A stretch of DNA of 64,000 bases from Aldrovandia affinis (GCA_029706075.1 JAINUG010000015.1:6532154-6596153); one strand, 5' to 3'. Shown: positions 47,027 to 61,889, numbered from the stretch's first letter. Translations and numbers: made by a program. The notes: a model not told the origin generated them from the letters alone.

Positions 47027-47296
47027 TTCATTCACCTCTCAGTTAGCTGCTACTCTACCAGTCAGCTAATTAGTTAACTGCTACTCTGCCAGTTAATTCA
47101 CTTTATACACTTTTCAACTGACCATGTTACTAACGTTAACCTACCCCTTCAGTGACTGTTTAGTGACGGCAGAGATCATCCAAAGATTCTATTGCTCCTG
47201 ACGATTGACAAAGGGGCACTTGGAAGAGGCACTTGGAAGAGGCATCTTTTTCAATAAAACTATGGACCTAGTGCCATCTTTTAGTTCAAAACTATT
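47027..47296. other. unassigned short stretch
   Basis: Contains TAGCTGCTACTCT and TAACTGCTACTCT words and a doubled GGCACTTGGAAGAG (47216-47246). No gene recognised. Confidence 0.5.
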
Positions 47297-47503
47297 TCTG
47301 GGATATTTAACATTTACATTTTAAGCATTTAACAGACGCTCTTATCCAGAGCAACTTACAAGATGTGCATTAATATATGGTATGATCAATCATTGTTCGC
47401 ACAAGAGATCAGTGCAGTAATACAGCAATAGACATCATTGTTAGCAGCTGCATAACATACCTGTCACACCTGGAAGGAAAAAGTTCGTAATTTATTTATT
47501 TAT

Positions 47504-48274
47504 TTATTTTGAGGAAGATTTAACCAAGTATACATATACAAAAAGCAGTAAGAAACATATAGGCAGTGGTGATGACAATTGGCTAGATGTACAGAATTCA
47601 GTGGTAGTGGAGTCTGAAAAGGTGGTTTTGAGTCTCTTGCGGATGATCACAAGTGATTCTGTGGTTCTGACCAAGGGCGGAAGATCATTCCACCACCGAG
47701 GGGTCAGGACAGAGAAGAGGCGAGACCATGAGGAGCGGCTGCTGGGCGCCCGGAGGGATGGGACAGTCAGTTTGCCAGAGGAGGTGGAGCGGAGGGGTCT
47801 GGCTGGGGTGTAGGGTGTGATAAGTGTCTGGAGGTAAGGGGGAGAAGTTCCTCTAGCCGCTTGATAAGCCAGCACCAGTGATTTGAATCTGATGCGTGCT
47901 GCGATGGGGAGCCAGTGCAGAGAGGAGAGTAGAGGGTTGACATGGGTGAACTTTGGTTGATTGAACACCAGATGTGCGTCAGAATTCTGGACTAGTTTCA
48001 GTGGCTTGATGGTACAGGCCAGTAGGCCTGCCAGCAAGGAATTGCAGGAGTCCAGATGTGAGATCACCAGGGCCTGGACCAGGAGTTGTATGGCCTCTTG
48101 GGTGAGGAACAGTCGAATCCTCTGGATATTATGGAGGGAGAATTGGCAGGTCTGGGTGATTGCTGCGATGTAGCCCGAGAAGCACAGTTGGCCATCCAGG
48201 GTCACTCCAAGGCTCCTGGCAGACAGGGACAGAGACACTATGGAGCCTTCTACGGCGATTGAAGCATCAATCAT
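47504..48274 (-). pseudogene. L2 reverse transcriptase, C-terminal part
   Basis: A 256-codon frame, the longest in the window. It begins after the catalytic centre (ARSLGVTLDGQL, about residues 17-28), then LLVQALVISHLDSCNSLLAGL (about 64-84), then LSSLHWLPIAARIRFKSLVLAYQA (about 115-138), YTPARPLRS near 155-163, then SVLTPRWWNDLPPLVRTTESL (about 190-210) and the end KTTFS. This is the standard thumb and C-terminus of fish L2 LINE proteins. It is preserved over a long open stretch but separated from its polymerase core by a frame change near 48270, so it was lost as a protein fairly recently in sequence terms. Confidence 0.9.
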
Positions 48275-48740
48275 CAGGGAGCCCTTCGCTGGGCGGAAGA
48301 GCAGCCCCCAGGTTCAGCTTCAGGTGGTGGGTGGACATCCAGGCAGAGATTTCTGCTAGGCATGCAGAGATCTGCGTTGGGACCTGGGTCTCAGAAGGAG
48401 AGAAGGAGAGAAAGTGTTGAGTGTCATCAGCATAACAGTGATAAGAAAAACCATGAGCAGAGATGACAGGACCAAGTGATTTGGTGTAGAGGGAGAATAG
48501 GAGGGGGCCTAGCACCGAGCCCTGTGGGACTCCAGTGGAGAGGGTGTGGGGAGAGGAGAGGGATCGTCTCCATGCCACCTGGTAGGACCTGTCAGCCAGG
48601 TATAACTTGAACCATGTCAGTGCAGATCCAGAGATTCCCATCTCGACGAGAGATGAGAGCAGGATCTGGTGGTCCACGGTGTCAAATGCAGCTGACAGAT
48701 CGAGGAGGAGGACGGAGCTGAGAGATTGGGACTTAATCAA
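48267..48740 (-). pseudogene. L2 reverse transcriptase, catalytic core
   Basis: A 157-codon frame. SVLLLDLSAAFDTVDHQILL (residues about 9-28) holds the first catalytic aspartates of the polymerase. GVPQGSVLGPLLFSLYTKSL is at about 68-87. SYHCYADDTQHFLSF (about 98-112) contains the YADD active-site box. All key polymerase residues are present here. It overlaps the C-terminal frame by a few bases in a different frame. The sequence upstream (48740-49290) reads as earlier L2 protein in several broken pieces. In a living element this enzyme copies LINE and partner SINE RNA into nicked DNA. Confidence 0.9.
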
Positions 48741-49290
48741 TTGTAGAGCCTCAGTGACCGCAAGCAGAGCAGTCTCTGTGGAGTGGTCTGCCTTGAACCC
48801 AGATTGGTTGGGAACAATCAGGTTGTTCTGTAGTAGATAGGCAGACAGTTGGTTATGTACAGCCCGCTCTAGTGTTTTGGAAAGGAATGAGCGGAGAGAG
48901 AGACATGTTGGTAATTAGAGGTGACAGCAGAATTTAGAGAGGGTATTTGGAGGAGGGGGATGACATGGGTGCTTTTGAGGGGAGAGGGAATGGAGCCAGA
49001 GGAAAGAGAGGAGTTGATAACATTGGAGACAGGGAGGGGTGAGAAAGAAGATGGGGGTGAGAGGTTTTGGTAGCGAGATGGGTGAGGGAGGGTTAGGTGT
49101 GGGAGGGGATGGGGGAAGGAGTTGCGAATGTCATCGACCTTCTTGTGAAAGAAGGATGCAAAGTCATCCGCGGTTAGAGAGGAGGGGAGTGGGGGAGGAG
49201 GAGGGGTGAGGAGAGAGGAAAACCTACAGCACAGTTTGCGAGGATTAGAAGCAGAAGATTGAATCTTGGAAAATAAAATTTGCAGATTTA

Positions 49291-50461
49291 GCAGAGAGAA
49301 AAATGCAGATTTAGCAGATGTAACACAAAATAATATTTTATTATTTTTAATAAAGTAATAAGTGGTGGGGACAAAATCTGCCCAGTGGAGTTGACGCCTC
49401 TGGTGCCAGTGCTGAATATGGATGAATTGGACTTAGTGTCATGTTGGGAGGGAGGGTTTTGGTCATCAGGTTGCCTTAACAGCTGATCAATTGACTGCAG
49501 TCTGCCTATGCTATTTGCTTAAGAAGTGCAGTTGTGGCTTGCAGTTGTAAGTGCTAGGTTGTGCTCTGCCAAATTGATGGAGAATGTTGCAGCATTGGAT
49601 GATGCAGTGATGGATGTTGCAGCGATGGGACAGGCCTACAAATACAATTGTGAATTTGAGATTGAGAGGAAAAATAAGGTGTAGAAATTTGTTCCCATGC
49701 AGTATTTCATTAAAACTTGAAGCTGAATGCCTTACAATTGAGCAGGACAAACTTCTGCTGAAACCTTTTCCCATTTGAGCTTCTCATCCACTTAGTTTCT
49801 TTATTCACACTTTTTATTTTTTCCAGGTTTGTGCCTCTGGGTCACTGTTACTTCAGAGTTTGTCATGCAATTTAAACTACAAAATCTACACTTGTTTTGC
49901 TATTCAGTAAAGAAATACAATGGAATTACACTCCATTATATCGTAATGTATTTGTTTAACCAACATCCATATTCAAGACAAACAACATTGGTTATTTTTA
50001 TTTGGCTGAATATAGAGAACATTATTTAGACTTATTTATGCAAATGAGTGCACATTGACTCAAGGGTACAACATCATCTTGGTTCCCCACCTATAATATA
50101 AAATTGAATCATGGCTGGTCATGACTGGGTACAAATTATCCACAGTGAGAGAATTTTCCAGTTTGCGGTTTACAAACTTTCAATGCTCCATTGCTGCTGT
50201 TTATTATTTAAACAGTTGTTTTTGAATCCGGTTGTTTTTCAGAGTTTGGTCATTCATCCAAATCCTTTTTGAATTTCCAATTGTATATTCACTCTTGTTG
50301 TTGTGTTTTATAATGTTGCATGTGCCTTGCTGGTCCATTTGACAGCCAGAGGCATTCACAGAACTAATGACTCCATGATGCTGTCTGTTTCTCAGTCCTG
50401 GCTTGCTTCTTTTACCTAGACATGCATTTAATTTTTCACAACAGAGGAGACAAAGCAAAAA
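49291..50461. other. unassigned DNA
   Basis: A doubled AATGCAGATTTAGCAGA-like word at 49278-49320 marks the LINE edge. 49600-49690 shares text with 43215-43320. No exon recognised. Confidence 0.45.
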
Positions 50462-50892
50462 TCAATACATGTGTAAATGATAAACCGATAGATGCATCAG
50501 TGACAAACACATGCATGTGCACACCACTCCGGTACATATGACAATCAATCCAATATAATGTATATGCCAATGACAAACAAATATATGCATCAATGACACA
50601 CCAATATATGTGTCAATGGCACAAATACATACATACATCAAACCAATATATATATATATATATATATACTGTATGGCATGGAAATCAATATACATGTACA
50701 TTAAATTGATTATATTCATATATACTCTACATGTATATGCATCAATGACACACCAATATATGTGTCAATGGCACAAATACATACATACATCAAACCAATA
50801 TATATATATATATATATATATACTGTATGGCATGGAAATCAATGTACATGTACACTAAATTGATTATATTCATATATACTCTACATGTGCAT
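50462..50892. repeat. tandem duplication of a 152-base unit with (TA)n
   Basis: The unit starting GCATCAATGACACACCAATA at 50587 is repeated from 50739 with only a few changes. Each copy carries a run of about 12-13 TA and the word CTGTATGGCATGGAAATCAAT. The stretch before it (50462-50586) has related CAATGACA-type words, so the array may once have been longer. The 85- and 82-codon frames over it are artefacts. Confidence 0.92.
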
Positions 50893-51359
50893 GTACACAA
50901 AATAGATTATATTCCTAAATGGTTCTCCATACCCAAAAGTTAATGTTTGAGGTGTTGTCAGCTACTATGCTAAAAATAAAATGGAAAATGCTAGAAAGTA
51001 CATGTTGACAAATCATCATTCGACAGTGATTCTGAGCATACTGTATTTAAACATTATTTATTCAAATTAGTCCAATATTGGTTTTGTAAATTAATGCTTA
51101 GGTACTTTGACATAATAAGATGGAAGTACCAATTGCATGTGTTTTAGTTTTCACTACGTCCTCTGCATTCCGGGAAATTAATAATTTACTTAAAAGAATA
51201 TTTAAGATTGATTTTTTCCTGATTTATTAGTTTTGGGGAAATGTTTTACTTCCATTTGTTACATAGTTGTATTTCATCTTCCAGGATCATAAACATATTT
51301 CTTCTTGTTTTAAAATACTATGATAACTATAATTATTTTCACAATTATGCAACACTGTC
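50893..51359. other. unassigned DNA
   Basis: No feature recognised. Confidence 0.5.
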
Positions 51360-52617
51360 ATGCCTTCGCTAAACGGCGTTATGCCCTAGTCGGAGGCGAA
51401 TTGCCAGTTTCGTCTGTCGGAATATTTCCCGTCTCCGAGTTTGGCAATTTCGTGGTGCGCAATGAAGCGGTTTGCGAGATTATGGGTTGGGCAACGCAAT
51501 AGGGGGTGTGACAATGAAAACAGTCGGGCGCTACGCAAGTTTGGTGTCAAATAATGAGTTTGCATTAACGTCCAACTAGACCACCTCTTAGTGCAAATGC
51601 TGGCGCTCTGTGCAATTTGGTGACTTTTATTGATGCGCACATATGAACATAAGGTTATCTGAAATCACATGAGAATGTTTTGTGAATATTGTGAATTTCC
51701 CCCCACGTTGAGGCAAATCGTCCAATCCATGGGTAACTTGCAAGCATAATCAATTAAGATAAAAACTATTTCACCACAGCTTGTGGTTATTCAATGCACG
51801 GACATGAAAGACTGAAGCCGGCAGGCCATCCATCGCTACCGTTCAGTAAGATACACCTGTTCAATAAATATATGTTTGTATGCACATGGTTTTTCTTATG
51901 CGAACGGGTTTTATTCTTTCCATTTGCACTACAGAAAATGGAGTACATCATTGGACGCCGAAGGCGATACCGTGAGCGATACCCTGGTGCTGGCCAGACG
52001 GCTATCAGTTCAGCTGTACATGCAGTTTCTTCCAGTCTTGTCCAACATGCAAATTTGTTTATTACTTTTCCTACACCCCCGACAGCCAGCAGAGAACTAA
52101 ACAGGATTTTTTTTACATTAAGTTAGAAGAAAATAAACGTTGTTTTTTAAATTGGAAAGTCTACAAATAAGTAAAAAGAGATGGTAAAATAAAACACTTT
52201 CTTTTAACAATGTAGGTCTCAAAATATAAACTCGAATCATGAAAATAACAAATTAATGTAATGTTTTCCCCTTCTGATTCACGCGCCAACTTTTCCACAC
52301 CTCCCGCTCTCCTCTTTTGAGAAGCGCAAAACTGTCATGCATGTCAGTAAATTGCCAATTTGCTATAGCGTTAGCGTACTGGTATTTAAAGGGATAGAAA
52401 ATATGTGTTCTGATTGGCCATTATGAAACCAAACCCCCACCACACCCACATGTATTTTTTAAAAGTGAATCCAACCTCTTTTACAACTGCGCTGGAGGTG
52501 CGCTATCATCCTGAATCATGGAATTACCAAAATTGCGTTAGACACGCCCTAAAGCGCCACCGTCTTCGCTTTGCGTCTGCGTTACCGACACCGTCCTAAT
52601 TCACCAAAATAGGGCCC
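51360..52617 (+). mobile_element. PIF/Harbinger element, copy 3
   Basis: The right end is intact: on the minus strand it reads GGGCCCTATTTTGGTGAATT, the same GGGCCCTATTTT start as the left ends of copies 1 and 2. The left end lacks that start and begins within GCTAAACGGCGTTATGCCC. It runs close to copy 2 over most of the shared length but lacks the piece with the central transposase block (between about 52108 and 52112). Copies 2 and 3 together show both ends of the family. Confidence 0.85.
51938..52110 (+). pseudogene. Harbinger transposase, N-terminal scrap
   Basis: Follows the same TTTGCACTACAG acceptor-like site as copy 2. It starts MEYIIGRRRRYRERYPG and continues, after a small shift, as AISSAVHAVSSSLVQHANLF and ITFP. 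This matches the helix-turn-helix and following segment in the N-terminal part of HARBI1-type transposases (in the family, S-x-x-A/V-HxV-x-x-x-L, then I-x-FP). It stops before the catalytic domain. Confidence 0.7.
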
Positions 52618-52658
52618 CTTATGTCCATATTAAATAAAATATGTAATATGTAATATGT

Positions 52659-53322
52659 TGTAGCCCCGAGTAGGCGCTTTCTATGGCTTCATTATAGAGG
52701 GGAAATACCTTTCGGCACGCTGGCTCCACCCCCGTGCCGTATTGGGAACCCCAGGACTGATTCCACAGCTGACGTGCGTAGCGCAATTGCAAAAATAAAA
52801 GAGCGCTCTCACACAGGTGCGCTGTTGGGAGTAGGTACGAGATTGGGTGGGTAAGAGTTTGGCGAGAGAGATAGAGAGATAGAGAGATAGAGAGATAGAG
52901 AGAGAAAGAGTTTGGTTTGGGAGAAAAGACCGCGTGTTGAATTAACACCGCTTTGTTCTTTTGAAAGTTTGTTTGTGATTATTATTTTGTGGCAATTGGA
53001 CGGATTCTTTTTTGGATAAACGACAACGGATTGGACGACGATGAGGACAAAGGATTTACCCCGGAACGAACTACGACAACGGAATTGGATCACCGAAAGA
53101 ACAACAACGAGAGCGAAAGTTTGTGGACATTGTTGAACTTTCAGTGACATTGCTTGCAAGCCGAATATCCCTACACGGGAGCGGCGTTTCCGACCGCGGA
53201 ATTATCCGCTGTAATTAATAAATCTGTTTTGATTTTGAACTGTCTCCATTTTTATCGTTGCATATTGATTAAGTTATCAATTATTGGCGGAGTGGAAACC
53301 CCACACCCTTGGTTGCGCTACA
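52659..53322 (+). mobile_element. solo LTR of an LTR retrotransposon, probably Gypsy-like
   Basis: A 664-base unit that starts TGTAGCCCC and ends GCGCTACA, so the ends carry the short inverted TGTAGC/GCTACA motif typical of LTRs. The 4-base words ATGT on both sides (52655-52658 and 53323-53326) fit a target duplication. A TATA-like AAATAAAAGA lies near 52793 and an AATAAA signal near 53217. No internal retroelement genes adjoin it, so the element was probably lost by recombination between its two LTRs. A GAGATAGA tandem tract lies within it at 52864-52905. The clean ends and target duplication suggest a moderately young insertion. Confidence 0.82.
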
Positions 53323-53326
53323 ATGT

Positions 53327-55094
53327 AAAACATTTAAATGTGCCCTGCAAATATAAGGACAAGTTGGCTACAGTCTACAATTTGGATTGACTCCATCAGC
53401 ACTCTGCCTAATGTAATCAATTCAAAAACCTTTATTTTATAATATTGTGCTTTTTTCTGTTCACTTACTATTTTATATCCATCTGCATTGAAAATTGTTG
53501 CGGAAGCTGATGCAAAACAGCAGATGGGCAAACAATTGAGCCCCGTCCAGCCCTTAGAAAAGTCCAATCTGCCTGGGTTAAACTACCAATATGTTGCCAA
53601 ACATACCTTTTAATTTTTTATCACAATCCATATATTTACATATATTTATCTTCAAAGTTCAGCTGTGGTTCACAAGACAGTGAAATACCAAAAAAAACAT
53701 GTTCTCATAAATTACAGTAAAAGAGATATGTTTACCCCTGACTGCAAACATCAAGGTCATGAAACAATGATTTGCCAAATATATATATATATATATATAT
53801 ATGTACTGTGTATATGTAGTTAAAAACACAAGTTACATGGATGGAAAAAAGTGTCACTTCAGTCATTAACTAGCCTATATTTAATTATGTTTGAATGATT
53901 CAAATGAAATCAGGCCATAATGTTACAGCTTTGGGCACAGTTTGACCTTCATAAGCACATGACAATTTGTTTAAAAAAATGTTTAATGTTTTAATACCAT
54001 TATACAATAAACACTGGAATTGAACACAAATTGTCCACAGGTGTAGTCAATTAAACTCATAACACTAAATATACAAGTGATGTCATTAGACACATATGTT
54101 TACTATCCAGATAAGAAAGTGTCTGACCATGGAACATTCCATACATAGATTTTTGGAAAAACACCATCAGTGAGCCTGTAACTCTTACACCGTAAAAGGT
54201 ATTTCTATTCAGATATCAGATTTTAAATGCTTACAAAATAGAAAAGACTCAATTTTTTTTCTCTTGTTTGGGGACAAAACATAGATTTTCTTAGAAGATA
54301 AACATTTTTGGGGGTGTTTTTCATTGCCTTGTTAAAGGTTTATTAATATTGTGCTATTGTATGTCATGTAATTGGAAAGAGTTATTTATCAGCTTTCTGA
54401 AGATGTATCATATTTAAATATTTGGTTTGACACCAGTAAACTATGATCATTAATGCATTAATGGTCACGTTATGATGATAAATGGAACATTCCACTCAGG
54501 CAACTCTCATTTGCATGTACATGCAAATATTTGGAATTTTTGGTAATTTGTTTACCAGTTTTGTTACACTTTGACAGTAGGGTGCTTTACATGTAAGGAT
54601 TTTGTAAGGCTCACTGGCCAGATGTGGCATCCCCCATGACAAAAAAACATTTTCTGTACATAACTGTTAAAGTGCCACTACAGAAAAAGGTTTTTCCATT
54701 GAAAACTGATGTTAAGTTTGTTTATCATGTGCACTTGTCCATGCAGAAAGTTTTTTTCAAACCTTTTGACATTAAAGAAAATTGACTCTATTTTATGCAT
54801 TTGTGTGTCTTGTCAAAATGCTGCCACTTCACTTAAAGCCTACAAATACCAATTATAGTGTTTTATAATTAGCTTATGATATACTATGTCCATCAAGATC
54901 ACTTTACATTAGGCAAAGAAATAAAACTTATAGTGCTTAATAAAGCAATATATTTCATTATATCCTGTAGGAAAGTATGTTGTATGTGATGTTATAATTG
55001 ACTATACCACCATTTTCACATTTATTTTATGATGGACTATAGCCTGTTGTGATATAGAGCCTTATAAGCAGATGTATGGTATAATACATTATAT
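53327..55094. other. unassigned DNA with a palindromic octamer site
   Basis: Single-copy-looking AT-rich DNA. 53778-53802 is an (AT)n run. CATGGAACATTCCAT near 54128 and AATGGAACATTCCAC near 54482 are two similar words. No exon recognised. Confidence 0.45.
54509..54528. promoter_or_regulatory. 20-base perfect palindrome of two octamer (POU) motifs
   Basis: ATTTGCATGTACATGCAAAT reads the same on both strands and contains ATTTGCAT and ATGCAAAT, the octamer bound by POU/Oct transcription factors, in inverted orientation with a 4-base centre. That it is a working regulatory site is inference. Confidence 0.5.
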
Positions 55095-55095
55095 C

Positions 55096-55312
55096 ACCTG
55101 TAACATACATTTTGCTAGCAAGAAGGGCTATAATATATTATACCCTTTGGTCTTATAGGTTGTCATAGCAATGATTTATATAACATTAAAAAGACTGTTA
55201 TAATTACCTATGAGTTGTTATGAGTGCTTATAGCAGTGTTTATAGTGCATTATAAACGCATCATAAGCTATAAGGCATTATGTTTTTGCTTCATAGAAAG
55301 TGTTACAAACAT
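55096..55312. repeat. MITE-like interspersed repeat, copy 2
   Basis: Same orientation and text as 395-608, with TTTGCTAGCAAG at the start and CTTCATAGAAAGTGTTAC at the end. Overall identity is high apart from a gap of about 20 bases near 55262 (the TAATGCACTATAAATACAG piece of copy 1 is missing). Confidence 0.65.
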
Positions 55313-58869
<3,557 letters not shown>

Positions 58870-59055
58870 TATCAACGCGCCTTCCTTTAATGCTTGTATC
58901 CTGTGTTTTATATTTTAATGGACTTTTTGTGCATTTTGCTTTGATTAACACACTTCCATGTACTACTATGTAAAGCACTTTGAGATTTCCTTGTAAGATA
59001 AAAAATGTTATATAAATAAGATTAATTATTATTTATTATTTTATTATTGAAACGT
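58870..59055 (+). mobile_element. LINE 3' tail fragment
   Basis: TGTAAAGCACTTTGAGATTTCC and TTATATAAATAAGATTAATTATTATT follow the pattern 'TGTAAAGCGCTTTGAG...TATATAAATAA(N)n' seen at the 3' end of several fish LINE families. No coding part is attached, so the clade is not certain. Confidence 0.6.
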
Positions 59056-59882
59056 TTAAGGTTTTACCACTTGTAAATCCTGTGGAATAAATTACCACGG
59101 TGGTTTTGAACCCCCCCAACCGCAGCCTTAGCCTCCTCAACCATGCGGAACTCCAGCCTGATGCTTCTCACCATGCATTGTGCTGATTCTCCACCAGGCG
59201 TCTCTGCAGCCAATTGAAAATGAACATGTACTAATTCCACATTGTGACTAATTGGTTAGAAGATTAATATGGCGGATAATGATTCTGTCTATTTACATCC
59301 TGCTCCTTATCCTTATCCTGGAAGTTTCAGGAGTCTCCCATATTTAGTCCTGGGCTTCTGCATGCACACAAATGATATAAATTATTTTGTGTAAAAGTAC
59401 AACATTCCTGTAATGACTTGCTACTGTACCTAGCCGCTCTAATCAGCTAGCAGGGATGTTAATGTACTCTCTACAACTTTGAAACTTGAAAAGGTAGCTA
59501 GTGACAAATATGTCATTATTTACAAAATGTACAATTTAAATTGATAAAGCCTGGAGTGGTGATTCCATTTTTAATCTGTAGGTTTATTGGCTTGATAGGC
59601 AGAGATATGCTTGATAAGACTTATGACAAGTATGGCAAGAAGGATCTATTCAAATGTGAAAAAACTCAGGTAATGACATATGACTCATTTTAGGTTCAAT
59701 ACACACATTGGCCGAGTACTCTGAATATTCTGCAGCAGACTAGAGTGAGACTTTCATGCATGCCTTTCATGTATGCTTTCATGAACCCACGATTCTAAAT
59801 GAACCTGACAACAAGGGCTCTCCATACATGAATATGAATATGACAGCACTATGCAAGCATAAAGTTCATAGTGTTGGATAAC
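59056..59882. other. unassigned DNA
   Basis: No feature recognised. Confidence 0.5.
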
Positions 59883-60164
59883 TACAGTCAGGACCAGAAA
59901 TATTGGCAGCCTTGCTGAAAATGAGCAAACAAGACTGTATAAAACTTATATCAGTATTACTGAGATATATTGTAATTTTCCAATGCAAAAAATATTTAAC
60001 TTTATTAATTATTCAATGGAAGTGGCCAAAATTGACATTTTTCAAGTTGCCATTTTTGGCGATGTTCATGCAACCCTTCCAAGAGCCTGTTGGTATGGAG
60101 GTGGCATCTTATAAGAACATAAGAATACATTCGTTCGGCCCATCTAGGCTCGTCATGTCCTAAT

Positions 60165-60926
60165 CTAAAGAGTATCTAGTACTACATCTAGCCTGGGCTT
60201 GAATAGCCCAAGTGTTTCTGCCTCTACTACCAGACCTGGCAAGCTGTTCCAGGCATTGACAACTCTCTGTGTAAAGAAAAATGTCCTAATATCTGTGCGG
60301 AATTTGCCTTTAACTAATTTCCACCTGTGGCCTCTTGTTCTGCTGACCCCACTTATCTTAAAAAATCTTTGGTATTTCACTTTGTTAATCCCTTTTAGGA
60401 ATTTAAAAACCTCAATCAAATCCCCCCTAAGTCTTCGTTTGCTAAGCTTAAATAGATTGAGTGCCTTAAGTCTGTCATCATAACTTTTACCTTTCATACC
60501 AGGTATCAGTTTAGTTGCCCTTCTTTGGACTTTTTCAAGAGCTTCTATATCTTTCTTGTAGTGCGGTGCCCAGAACTGCACACAGAATTCTAAGTGAGGT
60601 CTGACAAAGGCATTATATAACATTAATATAACCTCCTTTGATTTATACTCAATACTTTTTGCAATGTATCCCAGCATCCTGTTGGCTTTTTTCACTGCTG
60701 TAGCACACTGCTTTGATGCAGATAGGCTTTGATCAACTACAATTACTAAGTCTTTTTCAAATTGAATACCTACTAACTTTTCTCCTCCCATAAAATACTC
60801 CTGTCTAATGTTTTTATTTCCCACATGCATAACTTTATATTTAGCAATATTGAATGTCATCTGCCATGTATCTGCCCATTTGGGGATTTTGTTTAAATCA
60901 TCTTGGATTACTTTAGTCGATTCCAA
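60165..60926 (-). pseudogene. CR1 reverse transcriptase, C-terminal half
   Basis: An open frame of 253 codons. It starts just after the active site (STKVIQDDLNKIPKWADTWQ), then MTFNIAKYKVMHVGNKN, the FEKDLVIVVDQSLSASKQC block, RPHLEFCVQFWAPHYKKDIE (about residues 109-128), VQRRATKLIPGMKGKSYDDR, then RRLRGDLIEVFKFLKG and FFFTQRVVNAWNSLPG at the end. The match to CR1 proteins of vertebrates is continuous over the whole frame. The catalytic FADDTKLG box lies just upstream (about 60945-60975) in another frame. Broken, but well preserved. Confidence 0.92.
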
Positions 60927-61111
60927 ACTGTTTGCAAACCCCCAAGTTTAGTATCATCTGCAAATGTAACTATTTTTTTACTAACGTCCATATCAAGATC
61001 ATTTATGTCATAAGGAAGAGCAGAAGTCCCAGCACCGATCCCTGCGGGACACCACTGCCCACAGCAACGAGGTCAGATACAGCCCCACCTACTGTTACTC
61101 TTTGTATTCGA

Positions 61112-61306
61112 TTATGAATTATGCCAATTATGAACCCACTCTGAAACTACTCCTGCAATTCCTACTGAATTCATTTCAGCAATGAGCCTCTCATGTGGTA
61201 CCTTGTCAAATGCTTTCTGAAAGTCCAAATATATAATATCATAAGCCTGGTTCAGGTCAACACACTTTGTAGCCTCTTCAAAAAGTCCAGCAGGTTTGTT
61301 AGGCAT
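61112..61306 (-). pseudogene. CR1 reverse transcriptase, middle block
   Basis: 64 codons containing DIIYLDFQKAFDKVPHERL, which holds the first conserved aspartates of the polymerase active site, followed by the spacer leading to the PQGS block. It continues the order of the frames around it, but the joins are broken. Confidence 0.85.
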
Positions 61307-61402
61307 GACCTCCCTTTGAGAAAACCATGTTGGCTCTCCCTTAAAATACTATTATTTTTCAAGAATGATTCCAACTTATCCCTAATAATACATTCCAGCA
61401 TT

Positions 61403-61711
61403 TTACATGCGATGCAAGTTCAACTGATGGTTCCCTGGGTCAGTATGGTCCCCCTTCTTATATATTGGAATTATACTACCCTGCTTCCAGTCATCTGGTA
61501 TTTCTCCAGTGATTATGGATTGAATGAAAATATCTGTCAATGGTTTATATATAATTTCCCCAAGTTCTTTGAGTACTCTGGGATATATGCCATCCGGGCC
61601 TGCTGCCTTATTTGTCTTAAGTTTTTGTAGTTTTTGTAGTACTTCTAACCAGACCCAGTATTGATTTCCCTCTCGTAGGCTGAGTAACAGACTATACCAA
61701 AAAGCAGTCAT
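61403..61711 (-). pseudogene. CR1 reverse transcriptase, N-terminal block
   Basis: 102 codons. LKTNKAAGPDGIYPRVLKEL (about residues 31-50) and DDWKQGSIIPIYKKGDHTDP are the finger-region motifs that open non-LTR reverse transcriptases. The first 25 residues are not family text and reflect the damaged linker. Confidence 0.85.
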
Positions 61712-61889
61712 TGACCATATCTAAAAACTCCTCTTCACATTTGCCATTCACCTGCCATCTCCCAATTTATAGAGGGGTAATTGAAGTCGCCCATTATTAT
61801 TGTCTCTCCTTCAGCACAGATTTATTTTATGTTACCAAAGAGTGTACTATTTATGTTACTGTCTGAAGCTGGAGGCCTATAGCATACTC

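Larger units (their letters stand above)
47297..49290 (-). mobile_element. L2-clade LINE, about 2 kb, 5'-truncated
   Basis: The 3' end on the minus strand carries the L2 stem-loop GGATAAGAGCGTCTGTTAAATGC (about 47325-47347) and a short TGTAAATG-like terminal repeat. Upstream, in order, come the reverse transcriptase C-terminus, the YADD palm and the region before it, fading out near 49290. The endonuclease domain is absent, as usual for 5'-truncated copies. The fragment at 15533-15975 is the same family. Confidence 0.9.

Noticed and set aside
46467-47069. 200-codon plus-strand frame rich in histidine, serine, leucine and threonine
   Set aside because: It is the (TCAC)n microsatellite plus antisense SINE sequence read in frame.
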